This document shows positions 32,518-42,201 of a stretch of DNA of 64,000 bases, piece after piece. How positions within the stretch are numbered: position 1 is the first letter of the stretch; each line of letters starts with the position of its first letter. A model generated the notes under the pieces. The model searched no databases, was not told where the DNA came from, and worked only from the letters and a program-made list of their open reading frames with translations. A program made the translations under genes and the position numbers. Origin of the DNA: Candidatus Thalassospirochaeta sargassi (GTDB taxonomy: Bacteria > Spirochaetota > Spirochaetia > UBA9216); assembly GCA_028532855.1 (NCBI GenBank), contig JAQQAL010000024.1:62001-126000 (forward strand), read 5' to 3'.

Positions 32518-34240
32518 ACAAATATTGCTTTTTCTGATATTTTTATTCACAGCATCTGTTCTATCAGCACAGGGGTTGAGTCTTACAGCAGAGCTTAGCG
32601 ATGATCAAGTTTGGCTCGGAGATTCAGTCCAGCTTATGCTTTATCTGCAAGGCAGTGAAGAAGCTATATCTCCGGAGTTGAATATCCCCGGCGTTAATGT
32701 TGAGCCGCTCGGCGGTACGGTTCGAAGCAGCAGATCGGTGACAAGTATAAACGGAAAGGTTACCGAAGATATCAGGAAGGCATATGTCTGCAGTTACAGG
32801 CTTACACCCACCAGCCCCGGACGAATTGTAATTCCCTCTATTGAGGTTAATGTTGAAGGTCAGACGCTTAAAAGCAGTCAGGCGGTGTTAGCGGTTCGTG
32901 AACCGGCGGCATCGGATGACTTCAGCCTTGAACTGGAATTCGACAGGAATGCTGTTTATATAGATGAACGTGTTTATCTCAAGATAGGTTTCTTTTACGG
33001 GCAGAGCCTTAGGACTCTGGAATTAAGCATTCCGGGACTTGAAGGATTAAATTACGAAAGCATGCCGGTTGATGATGAAAGGGAAAGATATGAAATTCTT
33101 ATAAACGGAAATCCGGTTATTTTCGGTCGGGACGACAAGGGGAATTTCGCAGGTTTGTCGGCACTGATATCGATAAGGCCTGAAATGGCCGGACAGATAT
33201 TACTACAGAGATCAACAGCGTCATTTGAGAGTGTAAGTGGTTACAAGCGCGTTCAGGATTTTTTTGGACGTATTCAGAATCAGGAAGTATACAGCCGAAC
33301 TGTAATACCGGGAAACACCACGGTAGTTGATGTCCTGCCGTTTCCAAAGTTCGATCAACCGGAGGATTTTTTCGGACTCTCAGGCGATATTGATATTGAC
33401 GTTGTAGTCACTCCGCAGGAAGTTCACATCGGAGACCCGATTACCCTGACTCTCAACATCAACAAAATGAATAATCCTGATGTCGCAATTCCCCCTCTCG
33501 GCAGGTATCTAGGCGGAGGAATTGATATACCTGATACAAGGGCTTCCGCTGCAATAAACGGTTCTACAAAAACAATCACACAGACTATCCGGATCTCGGA
33601 GGACTGGGTGACAGAGATTCCTACTATCACTTTTCCATATTTTGATCCTGATGCTGAAAAATATAAGAATGCTTCATCAGCTGCAGTACCTCTTACCGTA
33701 CTGGAAACAAAGATTGTTACATCAGCTGAACTGGAAGGAGTCAGTCAGACTGGAGATCCAACCGGTAAGGTTCTGCTTGAGAGAAAGAAGGAGGGGATTT
33801 ATCATAACTATACAGGAAAAAAACTTTTACAGGATTCTATTCCCGTTATAGAGAGATTGCAGTCATCGTTTTTAATTAAATTTTTACTGCTGGTTCCTCC
33901 AGCCGCCTTCATTGCAGTTCTGATACTAACCCGGATTCGACCGCATATTCGTCGTCGTGCGTCTGCAAGGATTGATAAACATAGAGACCTCCGTAAACTT
34001 AAAAAGCAGTGGAAAAAGGTTGATTTCAGCAATGTACATGATGTTTTGAAGTTATTTAACAGGCAGGTTTCGGTGTATCTTGAGAGATGGGGCCTGCCGG
34101 ATGATGACAAGCTGATACATGTTCTTGAAGCTCTTGAAGCAGCTGTATACGGACGAGTTGAAATTGAGCCGTTACAAGCTCAGGAGCTTACAGCAGAGAT
34201 ATTAATTTTACTTGATGAAGGAGTGAAAGATGCGGAATAG
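32495..34240 (+). CDS. batD: BatD, oxygen-tolerance family membrane protein
   Basis: 581 aa. GTG start at 32495 with GGGAGG upstream, inside the batC 3' end (23-bp overlap). Signal peptide (LLFLIFLFTASVLSAQG), repeated BatD Ig-like domains (TAELSDDQVWLGDSVQLMLY, EVHIGDPITLTLNINKM), a membrane helix about 460-480 (FLLLVPPAAFIAVLILTRI) and a basic cytoplasmic tail. Typical BatD architecture. Confidence 0.9.
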   Translation: MKLIATGKQILLFLIFLFTASVLSAQGLSLTAELSDDQVWLGDSVQLMLYLQGSEEAISPELNIPGVNVEPLGGTVRSSRSVTSINGKVTEDIRKAYVCSYRLTPTSPGRIVIPSIEVNVEGQTLKSSQAVLAVREPAASDDFSLELEFDRNAVYIDERVYLKIGFFYGQSLRTLELSIPGLEGLNYESMPVDDERERYEILINGNPVIFGRDDKGNFAGLSALISIRPEMAGQILLQRSTASFESVSGYKRVQDFFGRIQNQEVYSRTVIPGNTTVVDVLPFPKFDQPEDFFGLSGDIDIDVVVTPQEVHIGDPITLTLNINKMNNPDVAIPPLGRYLGGGIDIPDTRASAAINGSTKTITQTIRISEDWVTEIPTITFPYFDPDAEKYKNASSAAVPLTVLETKIVTSAELEGVSQTGDPTGKVLLERKKEGIYHNYTGKKLLQDSIPVIERLQSSFLIKFLLLVPPAAFIAVLILTRIRPHIRRRASARIDKHRDLRKLKKQWKKVDFSNVHDVLKLFNRQVSVYLERWGLPDDDKLIHVLEALEAAVYGRVEIEPLQAQELTAEILILLDEGVKDAE

Positions 34241-35036
34241 AGTGATCTTTTCTATTATTTCAGTTCTCATTCTAATTAACATTGCCGCATCTCTCCAGGC
34301 AGAAGATGACGGTGTTGAAGTGCTGCTTGAGAATGCAGAAAAAGCTTTTCGAAAAGGAAACGAACTCCTGGATATCAATCCGGAACAGGCTGCGGAATCA
34401 TATCGCGCCGCTGTTGTTTTCTATGAGTCTGTGATATCCGGCGGAACAGTAAATGCCGCATTATACTATAATACTGCCAACTGTTATCTGAGGCTGGAAA
34501 AAATTGGTTACGCAATTCTTAACTACCGGAGAGCATTGCTCTATGACCCATTTGACAGGCAAATAAGATATAATCTGGACTATGCGCGGGACCTGCAGAA
34601 AAATGATTTTGAATCAAGAGCTGAAAATGAAATACTTCGCATACTGTTTTTCTGGCATTACCTCATACCGTTTGGCTGGAAAACAATTGTTCTGATTTCT
34701 GCAAATCTTATCTTCTGGACAGCTTTTATACTGCAGCAAATTGGATTGAGACTGCGAAACACCCTGATAATTCCGTTGATTATACTCATTGCGTTCGGTG
34801 TTTCGCTGGGATTTGATATCAGAAGTTCAGAGATTGAATACGGTGTGATAACTGCAGACAGTACTATCGGAAGACTTGGCGATAGTCTTAGCTATGAATC
34901 TGCCTTTGATGCTCCGCTATACGAAGGGGTTGAGTTTAAAATAAAGCAGAGAAGGGTCGGGTGGATTCTTGCTGAACTGCCGGACGGTGCGCTGGTCTGG
35001 TTTGAAGAGGATGATTGCGGTATTGTTGAAGAATAG
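34230..35036 (+). CDS. batE: BatE, TPR and SH3-like membrane protein
   Basis: 268 aa, overlaps batD by 11 bp. Signal/anchor at the N-terminus, TPR repeats about 30-130 (NAALYYNTANCYLRLEKIGY, AILNYRRALLYDP), two membrane helices about 150-190, and a C-terminal SH3b-like domain (VEFKIKQRRVGWILAELPDG). Last gene of the cluster; a terminator follows. Confidence 0.88.
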   Translation: MRNRVIFSIISVLILINIAASLQAEDDGVEVLLENAEKAFRKGNELLDINPEQAAESYRAAVVFYESVISGGTVNAALYYNTANCYLRLEKIGYAILNYRRALLYDPFDRQIRYNLDYARDLQKNDFESRAENEILRILFFWHYLIPFGWKTIVLISANLIFWTAFILQQIGLRLRNTLIIPLIILIAFGVSLGFDIRSSEIEYGVITADSTIGRLGDSLSYESAFDAPLYEGVEFKIKQRRVGWILAELPDGALVWFEEDDCGIVEE

Positions 35037-35045
35037 AGCATGAAA

Positions 35046-35075
35046 AAAGGGAACTGAAAAACATCAGTTCCCTTT
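35046..35075. terminator. Bidirectional terminator between batE and fabV
   Basis: Stem AAAGGGAACTGA / TCAGTTCCCTTT with 6-base loop. On the minus strand the stem is followed by a run of T (end of fabV); on the plus strand the tail is weaker. Confidence 0.8.
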
Positions 35076-35095
35076 GTAAATTATAAATCCCGGAT

Positions 35096-36262
35096 TTAAC
35101 GAGGGTCTACGTCGGCTTCGTAGTCGACCCCTGGGACCTCAAAGCCGTGCATATTCATAAAATCAGCGTGATAGCCTTCGATATCACTGAGTGCTTCAAT
35201 ATTATCATCATTGGCTTTATTCCAGATTTCATCTACGGCAGCCTGTACGTCTTCACGCATCTCCCAGTCATCCATTCTTACCCTGTTTTCATCGTCAATT
35301 GTAAGATTCCCTTTATACAACCCCCGGAAAAATCTGTCCATCTGCTCAATACATCCCTCATGAATATTTTTATCTTTCATAACCCTGAACAGGATTGAGA
35401 TGTAAAGTGATATAGCAGGAATCACAGCAGCTGCTCTGGTTACAAGCGCTTTGTTAACCGATGTAAAGGCTGAACCTCCAAGAGCGGCCGCGAGCTTGTT
35501 GTCTAGTTTTTGTGCGGTTGCTTCAAGATGTTTTTTCGCGTTGCCGATTGTTCCGTTACGGTAAATCGGCATAGTCATATCAGGGCCAATGTAGGAGAAG
35601 GCTGATGTCTTTACACCTTCTGAAAGTACATCAGCTTCAAGAAGAGCATCGATCCAGAGCTGCCAGTCTTCGCCGCCCATAACCTTTTCTGTGTTCGAGA
35701 TCTCCTCTTCGCTGGCAGGTCCGATTTCCATCGTGATGATCTTGCCGCTCATAGTATCAAGGGCTCTGGATCTATATTCCCCGCCTATAGGCTTAAGTGA
35801 TGATCTGTACATCGTGCCGTCTGCGGGGTCAACCCTCACGCCTGAGGCAAGACTGTAGATTACAAGGTCTACCTTTCCGAGACCCTCTTTTATTGCTTCT
35901 ATAGTCTGATACTTTAATTCATTTGAGAAGGCATCGCCGTTAATACTTTTCGAAAACAGACCCGCATCAGCAGCCTCTTTATCGAAAGCTTTCATATTGT
36001 AGTAACCCGGGGTACCGGGACGTTTTTCTGCACCTTCTTTTTCAAAGAAAACACCGATAGTAGCTGCACCGCAGCCAAATGCCGCTGCAATACGGCAGGC
36101 AAGGCCGTAGCCTGTAGAAGAGCCGATAATTAACGCACTTTTAGTGCCTTCGATTCTTCCATTTTTCTTTACGTAATCTATTTGTCTGTGTACCTCAGCT
36201 GCACAGCCTTCAGGGTGCGCTGTGAGGCAGATGTTATTTCTGATTCTGGGTGATATTACCAC
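35096..36262 (-). CDS. fabV: Trans-2-enoyl-CoA/ACP reductase FabV
   Basis: NADH-dependent enoyl reductase, 388 aa, last step of the fatty-acid elongation cycle. Nucleotide motif GSSTGYGLA (48-56), the Y-x8-K active site (Y234, K243: YRNGTIGNAK), N-terminal MVISPRIRNNICLTAHPEGC, and HAD region SVNKALVTRAAAVIPAI. The treponemal homologue is known as trans-2-enoyl-CoA reductase. It follows fabZ but is separated by a hairpin at 36301-36318, so its level may differ from the upstream fab genes. No fabI, fabK or fabL is in the window. Confidence 0.94.
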   Translation of the reverse strand: MVISPRIRNNICLTAHPEGCAAEVHRQIDYVKKNGRIEGTKSALIIGSSTGYGLACRIAAAFGCGAATIGVFFEKEGAEKRPGTPGYYNMKAFDKEAADAGLFSKSINGDAFSNELKYQTIEAIKEGLGKVDLVIYSLASGVRVDPADGTMYRSSLKPIGGEYRSRALDTMSGKIITMEIGPASEEEISNTEKVMGGEDWQLWIDALLEADVLSEGVKTSAFSYIGPDMTMPIYRNGTIGNAKKHLEATAQKLDNKLAAALGGSAFTSVNKALVTRAAAVIPAISLYISILFRVMKDKNIHEGCIEQMDRFFRGLYKGNLTIDDENRVRMDDWEMREDVQAAVDEIWNKANDDNIEALSDIEGYHADFMNMHGFEVPGVDYEADVDPR

Positions 36263-36300
36263 ATTTTCTCCATTACTGCTGTTAAGCAGGAAAAAAGTAA

Positions 36301-36318
36301 GGCCGGCAAATGCCGGCC
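36301..36318 (-). terminator. Hairpin between fabZ and fabV
   Basis: GGCCGGC / GCCGGCC stem with 4-base loop; on the minus strand it is followed by TTACTTTTTT. Likely terminator or attenuator that lowers read-through from fabZ into fabV. Confidence 0.75.
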
Positions 36319-36323
36319 GTTAA

Positions 36324-36758
36324 TTATTTCATATTGTCGGCACTGCCTAATAGACAAAGCCAGGTCGCTTCCGCCGCCACATCGTCGCCGACGTAAGCTT
36401 TTCCGGTTTGTTTAATCATCGCTTTGGAAACTCTCATGTTCTCCACTTCGACTCTTACAGTGTCGCCCGGTCTTACCTGCTGTCTGAACTTAACCTTTTC
36501 TGCTGTAGCAAAAAAGAATATCTGTCCAGGAGGAATAAGACCGGCCTTGCCAATTCCAGCTCCACCGCACTGGGCCATGGTTTCAACCAGAATTACCCCT
36601 GGTACAACCGGATAATCCGGAAAATGGCCTTTGAAGAAAAAATCATCTTCGGTGAATTTCCGGTAACCCGTATAGGTTCCGTCCTCATTAACATCTACTG
36701 AATCAACAAAGAGAAAAGGCTCTCTGTGCGGCAGTAGTTTTTTAATCTCGTCTGACAT
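36324..36758 (-). CDS. fabZ: 3-hydroxyacyl-ACP dehydratase FabZ
   Basis: 144 aa, hot-dog fold. LLPHREPFLFVDSV start, catalytic His45 in GHFPDYPVVPGVILVETMAQ and Glu59. Dehydrates beta-hydroxyacyl-ACP. Starts 3 bp after fabF. Confidence 0.95.
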   Translation of the reverse strand: MSDEIKKLLPHREPFLFVDSVDVNEDGTYTGYRKFTEDDFFFKGHFPDYPVVPGVILVETMAQCGGAGIGKAGLIPPGQIFFFATAEKVKFRQQVRPGDTVRVEVENMRVSKAMIKQTGKAYVGDDVAAEATWLCLLGSADNMK

Positions 36759-36761
36759 ATT

Positions 36762-38006
36762 CTATTCCGTAAATTTTTTGATAATCACAATTGAATTGTG
36801 ACCGCCGAAACCGAGAGAGTTTGACATAGCAACATTAATTTCGCCCTCAACGCCCTTGTTGGGGACGTAGTCGAGGTCACATGCCGGATCGGGTTCGTCA
36901 AGATTTATTGTAGCAGGATAAAAGCCGTCCTGTATAGCCTTTACACAGATAATTGCCTCAACAGCACCCGCACCACCAATACAGTGGCCGGTCATACCCT
37001 TTGTTGATGAAACCTTGATTTTGTATGCGTGATCACCAAGGGCGTCTTTAATTGATTTTGTCTCAATCGGGTCGTTAGTCGGTGTTGAAGTTCCATGGGC
37101 ATTTACATAGTCGATGTCTTCCGGCTTCATTCCGGCATCTTCAAGTGCAAGTTTGATTGCCCGGGTTGCGCCTTCGCCTTCCGGATTAGGTGCAGTAAGG
37201 TGGTAAGCATCACATGTGTTGCCGTACCCTGCCAGTTCAGCGTATATCTGTGCACCGCGGGCCTTTGCGTGCTCAAGTTCTTCAAGTACAAGGCATGCAG
37301 CACCTTCACCGATAACAAAACCGTCGCGGTCCTTGTCGAAGGGGCGGCTTGCTTTCTGCGGCTCGTCGTTGTATTTGGTTGAAAGAGCGCCGATCACGTT
37401 AAAGCCTGCAACACCAAGCTGTGTGATGCTCGCTTCTGAACCGCCTGCAACAATGGCATCGGCGCGACCTGACTGAATAGTCATCATTGCGTTTCCAATA
37501 GCATCAGTTGCTGATGCACATGCTGTTGTGACAACCCAGCAGGGCCCTTTCAGTCCGTATGTAATGGCTACATTTCCGGGGATCTCGTTGGATATCAGTT
37601 TTGGAATCGTCATCGGCGGAGTTCTCTGAGGACCTTTTTCAAAAAGTGATTTATGAGACGATTCAGTTATCTCAAATCCTCCGATACCGTTGCCGATGAT
37701 TGCACCGGCTCTTTCGGGGTTGAAATTACCTTCTGTAAGTCCTGCGTCTTTTACAGCCTCGCCTGCCGCTATTACAGCAAACTGAGTGCAAAGAGCCATC
37801 TTTCTGGCGTCTTTCTTATCCATCATATCAGATGCCTTGAAGTCTTTTACTTCAGCTGCAACCTTTGTAGAAAGTTCAGTTGGATCAGTACGGGTAATGA
37901 GACCTACGCCGCATTTCTCTGATTTTATGCCTGCCCAGAATTCGTCAACATTGTGACCAAGTGAATTAATAGTTCCAAGTCCTGTAATTACTACTCTTCT
38001 TTTCAT
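36762..38006 (-). CDS. fabF: Beta-ketoacyl-ACP synthase II FabF
   Basis: 414 aa condensing enzyme. Catalytic Cys163 in TTACASATDAIG, His in NAHGTSTPTNDPIE and KGMTGHCIGGAG, C-terminal NSLGFGGHNS. Lies 10 bp after fabG; there is no acpP gene between them, where it is commonly found. Confidence 0.95.
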   Translation of the reverse strand: MKRRVVITGLGTINSLGHNVDEFWAGIKSEKCGVGLITRTDPTELSTKVAAEVKDFKASDMMDKKDARKMALCTQFAVIAAGEAVKDAGLTEGNFNPERAGAIIGNGIGGFEITESSHKSLFEKGPQRTPPMTIPKLISNEIPGNVAITYGLKGPCWVVTTACASATDAIGNAMMTIQSGRADAIVAGGSEASITQLGVAGFNVIGALSTKYNDEPQKASRPFDKDRDGFVIGEGAACLVLEELEHAKARGAQIYAELAGYGNTCDAYHLTAPNPEGEGATRAIKLALEDAGMKPEDIDYVNAHGTSTPTNDPIETKSIKDALGDHAYKIKVSSTKGMTGHCIGGAGAVEAIICVKAIQDGFYPATINLDEPDPACDLDYVPNKGVEGEINVAMSNSLGFGGHNSIVIIKKFTE

Positions 38007-38016
38007 TTTCCTCTCC

Positions 38017-38757
38017 TTACATTCCCATTCCGCCGTCTATACTTATAACCTGACCGGTAATGTAGGACGACATTTCAGATGCTAGAAACAAAACTGTATT
38101 TGCAACTTCTTCGGGGGTGCCAATTCTTCCAAATGGAATCTTAGTTTTAAGTTCTTCTTTTGCTGCATCGGGGATTGCATCAGTCATATCAGACTGAATA
38201 AAACCCGGTGCTATAGCATTTACTCTAACGCCTCTTCCTGCTGTTTCCCTGGCCAGACTCTTTGTATAACCGATGATACCGGCCTTGGCCGCTGCATAAT
38301 TACACTGACCGGCATTTCCGATAATGCCTACTACTGAGCTGACATTGATGATTGAACCGGATCTCTTTTTTGCCATGGATCTTGAAATCGGACGGGAGAG
38401 ATAGAAAACACTTGAGAGGTTTGTTTCAATTACGTCGTTCCATGCCTCGTCCTTCATCATGAATGAAAGGCCGTCACGGGTAATACCTGCATTATTTACC
38501 AGTATATCAACCTGACCCTTTTCCTTGATTATTTCAGTTGCAATCTCATTCATTTTGGAAGAATCACTTACTGAGCCCTGTTTCCATTTAACCTCAGTTC
38601 CGGCTTCGTTTGCAAGAGCTTCAAAGCCGGCAGTATCGCCTTCGCTTCTACTTATATAGTAAACTGATGCTCCTTCCTTAAGGAAGAGTTCAACAATTGC
38701 CTTGCCGATTCCTTTTGACCCGCCTGTTACAACGGCTGTTTTATCTTTTAATAACAT
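38017..38757 (-). CDS. fabG: 3-oxoacyl-ACP reductase FabG
   Basis: 246 aa short-chain dehydrogenase. Cofactor loop TGGSKGIG (11-18), NNAGITRDG, catalytic Ser in NVSSVVG, and Y-x3-K (NYAAAK). C-terminal ITGQVISIDGGMGM. Reduces beta-ketoacyl-ACP. GGAGA-type Shine-Dalgarno; 16 bp after fabD. Confidence 0.95.
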   Translation of the reverse strand: MLLKDKTAVVTGGSKGIGKAIVELFLKEGASVYYISRSEGDTAGFEALANEAGTEVKWKQGSVSDSSKMNEIATEIIKEKGQVDILVNNAGITRDGLSFMMKDEAWNDVIETNLSSVFYLSRPISRSMAKKRSGSIINVSSVVGIIGNAGQCNYAAAKAGIIGYTKSLARETAGRGVRVNAIAPGFIQSDMTDAIPDAAKEELKTKIPFGRIGTPEEVANTVLFLASEMSSYITGQVISIDGGMGM

Positions 38758-38773
38758 ACATTTCTCCTGTTGT

Positions 38774-39700
38774 TTAACCTGTTACTGTTTCAATCTGTTC
38801 CGCAGTACCGCAAAGCTGTACCAATATATCTGAAGTAACGCTCTTCATAAGACCGGAAAGTACCTTTCCCGGGCCTGCTTCAATAATTATATCATAACCG
38901 TCAGCAAGAATACTCTTTTCTTCATCAACCCAGAGGACTGATGATACGATCTGCTTAAGCGCGAGTTCTTTAGCCTCAGCGCCGCTTGATGCAAGCTTGC
39001 CTGATACGTTTGAGTAAAGCGACTTTGATGGATCCTTGAATGTGAGTCCATCAAGATATCCGGTGAATTTTTCTTTCGCTTCATCAAGAAGGGGGGAATG
39101 ACAGGGGGCGGAAACCTTGAGTCTGATAACTCTTCTTGCTCCTGCTTCTTTTAAAGCCCCTTCAGCTGCTTCAAGACCGTCCTGCGTTCCGGAAATAACT
39201 ATCTGTGTCGGTGCGTTCCAGTTAGCCATGAATGCTCCGTCAATAGATTTTATTGCAGCTTCAACCTTCTCCAAATCGAGACCGATTACAGCAGCCATGC
39301 TTGAATCTGCACCCTCACCGCAGGCTTTTTCTCCGGCTTCGTGCATATATTTTCCTCTGAGCGCAACCGCTTTGAGAACTTCTTCATCAGTAAGAACACC
39401 GGCATCTGCGTAAGCGGCCCATTCTCCAAGACTATGACCGGCACAACCGTCAGAATTTATTCCGAGTGAACCAAGAACGTTCTTTACGGCAAGGTTGACT
39501 ACAGTGATTGCGGGCTGTGTGTTATCTGTTCTCCCGAGAACTGCGGCGTCACCCTCAAAAATAAGCGCTTCCATGTCCCGTTCAAGGACATCAGACGCAA
39601 GTTTGAACATATCTTTCGCAGCGGGATACTTCTCAAAGAGATCCTTTCCCATTGCCGGAAACTGGGCACCCTGGCCCGGATAAAGAAAACAGGTTTTCAT
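38774..39700 (-). CDS. fabD: Malonyl-CoA:ACP transacylase FabD
   Basis: 308 aa from ATG 39700 (a TTG codon lies one codon earlier; GGGAG spacing fits the ATG better). Acyl-enzyme Ser in GHSLGEWAAY (about 89-98), QGAQ near the N-terminus, catalytic His in SAPCHSPLL. First gene of fabD-fabG-fabF-fabZ-fabV. Confidence 0.94.
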   Translation of the reverse strand: MKTCFLYPGQGAQFPAMGKDLFEKYPAAKDMFKLASDVLERDMEALIFEGDAAVLGRTDNTQPAITVVNLAVKNVLGSLGINSDGCAGHSLGEWAAYADAGVLTDEEVLKAVALRGKYMHEAGEKACGEGADSSMAAVIGLDLEKVEAAIKSIDGAFMANWNAPTQIVISGTQDGLEAAEGALKEAGARRVIRLKVSAPCHSPLLDEAKEKFTGYLDGLTFKDPSKSLYSNVSGKLASSGAEAKELALKQIVSSVLWVDEEKSILADGYDIIIEAGPGKVLSGLMKSVTSDILVQLCGTAEQIETVTG

Positions 39701-39743
39701 CAAAAATACTCCCTCTGTATTAAATATTATATTTTACATGATA

Positions 39744-39772
39744 TTAATACCACTTTTTTACTTATCGGTCAA
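39744..39772 (-). promoter_or_regulatory. fabD promoter
   Basis: Minus strand TTGACC (39772-39767), 17-bp spacer, TATTAA (39749-39744). The -35 lies inside the operator palindrome, which would block RNA polymerase when occupied. Confidence 0.6.
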
Positions 39773-39787
39773 TGACCGATAAGTAAA
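39757..39787. promoter_or_regulatory. Fatty-acid operator 1 (fabD / XRE-cupin)
   Basis: Perfect 14-bp arms TTTACTTATCGGTC (39757-39770) and GACCGATAAGTAAA (39774-39787) with a 3-bp centre. Core ATCGGT-N5-ACCGAT at 39764-39780. The same core recurs at 39801-39817 and in the fabH promoter. Confidence 0.8.
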
Positions 39788-39800
39788 TAGAACCAAATTT

Positions 39801-39817
39801 ATCGGTTAATGGCCGAA
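39801..39817. promoter_or_regulatory. Fatty-acid operator 2
   Basis: ATCGGT-TAATG-GCCGAA, a variant of the operator 1 core, 37 bp away from it and upstream of a candidate promoter for the XRE-cupin gene (TTGCAA 39825-39830, 17 bp, TATCCT 39848-39853). Confidence 0.65.
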
Positions 39818-39889
39818 ATAAAACTTGCAAAATAGAAAAATATGCAATATCCTGTTAACGGACTTAAATAATACTTAAAGAGGTTTAGT

Positions 39890-40459
39890 GTGACTTATAA
39901 TGAAAAACTCGGAGAAAAAATCAGGCTTACCCGGGAAAAAAATGATATGTCTGTAGAACAGCTAGCAGAACGAGCCGGAGTTGATGTAAAGATGGTTGAA
40001 AGCATTGAGTACGGTGCACTTGTGCCTTATCTTAGCCCGCTTGTAAAGCTTTCAAGAGCGCTAGGTGTGAGGCTCGGAACTTTTCTTGATGATCAGGAAC
40101 ATCTTGGACCGGTAGTAAATAGAAAAGATGATCAAGCTCATATTTCAAGATTCAGGGGGGCTGATGCTGATGAAGATGAGGGCAGAACTTTTTACTCTCT
40201 TGCTTTGAACAAGAGCTCACGTCATATGGAGCCTTTGATGGTAGAACTTTCTCCTTCAGATGAGGCAGTAAAGAAGTCATCGCATGAGGGGGAAGAGTTC
40301 ATATATGTGCTGGAAGGGAATATCGAAGTCAACTATGGTAAGGAAGTTTATAAACTATCTGCCGGCGATAGTATTTATTACGATTCAATTGTAGAACATG
40401 ATGTAATGGCAGACGGGGCTTCTGCCAGGATTCTAGCTGTCATTCATGAACCGGCGTAA
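39890..40459 (+). CDS. XRE-family regulator with cupin sensor domain
   Basis: 189 aa, GTG start with AAAGAGG six bases upstream. N-terminal Xre/Cro helix-turn-helix (8-65: KIRLTREKNDMSVEQLAERA, VDVKMVESIEYG) and C-terminal cupin (about 110-187: SSHEGEEFIYVLEGNIEVNY, HDVMADGASARILAV). Divergent from the fab operon and 15 bp upstream of an acyl-CoA synthetase, so fatty-acid or acyl-CoA control is likely. It is the best local candidate to bind the ATCGGT-N5-ACCGAT sites. Confidence 0.88.
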   Translation: MTYNEKLGEKIRLTREKNDMSVEQLAERAGVDVKMVESIEYGALVPYLSPLVKLSRALGVRLGTFLDDQEHLGPVVNRKDDQAHISRFRGADADEDEGRTFYSLALNKSSRHMEPLMVELSPSDEAVKKSSHEGEEFIYVLEGNIEVNYGKEVYKLSAGDSIYYDSIVEHDVMADGASARILAVIHEPA

Positions 40460-40474
40460 GGCTCTGGGGGAATA

Positions 40475-42118
40475 ATGGAATTAATAGAGAAAACCCTAGG
40501 CGGGCTGCTTGAAGAACAGACGGCGGCTTTTCCCGATAAAGAGTTTATTGTTTATTCGGATAGAAACCTCAGGTTTACCTATTCGCAGTTTAACGAAAGG
40601 GTCGACAGGCTGGCAAAAGGACTGATTGCAATAGGAATAGGGAAGGATTCCAAGGTAGGAATCTGGGCTACAAACGTTCCGGATTGGTGTACCTTCATGT
40701 TTGCAACAGCAAAGATAGGAGCAATCCTTGTAACAGTTAATATCGAATACAAATCGCATGAGCTTGAATATCTGGTGAAACAGGCAGATCTTGATACGCT
40801 ATGTATAATCGACGGTTATAAAGACAGTGATTATGTTCAGATAGTAAATGATCTCCTTCCTGAGCTTAAAACCTCACAGCGCGGAGAGTTGAAGGCGGAA
40901 AAATTCCCTGAACTGAGGAACCTTATTTTTATCGGCCAGGAAAAACACCGAGGTATGTATAATACCCAGGAGCTGCTGCTCCTCGGCCAGCATATTGATG
41001 ATGCAGACCTGCGAATAGCCTTCGAAGCATGCGACTGTCAGGATGTTGTTAACATGCAGTATACCTCCGGGACAACCGGTTTTCCGAAAGGCGTTATGCT
41101 CACCCATTACAACATTCTGAACAACGGTTACAACATCGGAGAATGTCAGAAATTTACTGAAAAGGATGTGCTCTGCCTTCCTGTCCCGCTGTTTCACTGT
41201 TTCGGTATTGTCCTGGGCGTCATGGCAATTCTTACGCATGGCGGTTCTATGGCGATAGTCGAAAAATTCGATCCGCTTGTAGTTATGGCCTCGGTACAGA
41301 AAGAAAAATGTACAGCCCTCTACGGTGTGCCGACAATGTTCATCGCTGAGCTTAACCATCCTATGTTTGATATTTTTGATTTTTCAAGCCTGAGAACCGG
41401 TATAATGGCCGGTTCTCCCTGTCCCATGGAGACTATGAAGCAGGTGATTGAGAAGATGAACATGGCCGATGTTACTATCGCATACGGGCTTACTGAGGCT
41501 TCACCGGTAATGACGCAGACCGTTACTGATGATCCGATTGAAAAACGTGTATCAACCGTCGGTCGCGAGCTGCACGGTATCGAGGTAAAGGTTCTGAACC
41601 CTGAAACCGGTGAAGAATGCGAGGTGGAAGAGCAGGGCGAATTATGCTGCCGCGGCTACAACAGCATGAAGGGATATTATAAAAATCCAGAAGCAACTGC
41701 TGCCTGTATAGACAAAAACGGATGGCTTCATTCCGGCGACCTTGGTATAAAGGATGTTGACGGTTACTTCAGGGTGACTGGTCGCATAAAAGACATGATA
41801 ATCCGCGGCGGAGAGAACATCTATCCGCGTGAGATTGAAGAATTTCTGTATACCTTACCTGAAATCAAGGATATTCAGGTTGCCGGCGTACCCGATGAAA
41901 AATTCGGCGAGCAGGTGGGGGCCTTTATTATTCTCCATGATGGAAAAACGCTGAGGTCTGAAGATGTAAAAGACTTCTGCCGCGGTAAGATTTCCCGTCA
42001 CAAGATTCCCAAATATGTATTCTTTGTAGATGGGTATCCGTTAACGGCAAGCGGTAAGATTCAAAAGTATAAAATAGGGGAGATTGCACTTGAGTTGATT
42101 AAGGACGGTCAGGGCTGA
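40475..42118 (+). CDS. AMP-forming fatty acyl-CoA synthetase
   Basis: 547 aa ANL-superfamily ligase. P-loop-like motif [16 protein letters not shown] (196-211), [12 protein letters not shown], hinge [20 protein letters not shown] and C-terminal Lys in [10 protein letters not shown]. Activates fatty acids (probably medium to long chain) as CoA thioesters; substrate length cannot be read. Co-transcribed with the XRE-cupin regulator. A strong terminator follows. Confidence 0.9.
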   Translation: MELIEKTLGGLLEEQTAAFPDKEFIVYSDRNLRFTYSQFNERVDRLAKGLIAIGIGKDSKVGIWATNVPDWCTFMFATAKIGAILVTVNIEYKSHELEYLVKQADLDTLCIIDGYKDSDYVQIVNDLLPELKTSQRGELKAEKFPELRNLIFIGQEKHRGMYNTQELLLLGQHIDDADLRIAFEACDCQDVVNMQYTSGTTGFPKGVMLTHYNILNNGYNIGECQKFTEKDVLCLPVPLFHCFGIVLGVMAILTHGGSMAIVEKFDPLVVMASVQKEKCTALYGVPTMFIAELNHPMFDIFDFSSLRTGIMAGSPCPMETMKQVIEKMNMADVTIAYGLTEASPVMTQTVTDDPIEKRVSTVGRELHGIEVKVLNPETGEECEVEEQGELCCRGYNSMKGYYKNPEATAACIDKNGWLHSGDLGIKDVDGYFRVTGRIKDMIIRGGENIYPREIEEFLYTLPEIKDIQVAGVPDEKFGEQVGAFIILHDGKTLRSEDVKDFCRGKISRHKIPKYVFFVDGYPLTASGKIQKYKIGEIALELIKDGQG

Positions 42119-42152
42119 TAGCTCTCCGGCAATGCGCCTGTGGGTGTAGATA

Positions 42153-42194
42153 AAAAAAGGCTCAGCCCGGGTTATTCCGGACTGAGCCTTTTTT
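42153..42194. terminator. Bidirectional terminator, acyl-CoA synthetase / fabH
   Basis: Stem GGCTCAG (42159-42165) and CCGG with CCGG and CTGAGCC (42082-42088 type arm at 42182-42188), one internal mismatch, loop of six, flanked by A6 on the left and T6 on the right, so it works in both directions for the convergent genes. Confidence 0.9.
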
Positions 42195-42201
42195 ATGATG
42201 A

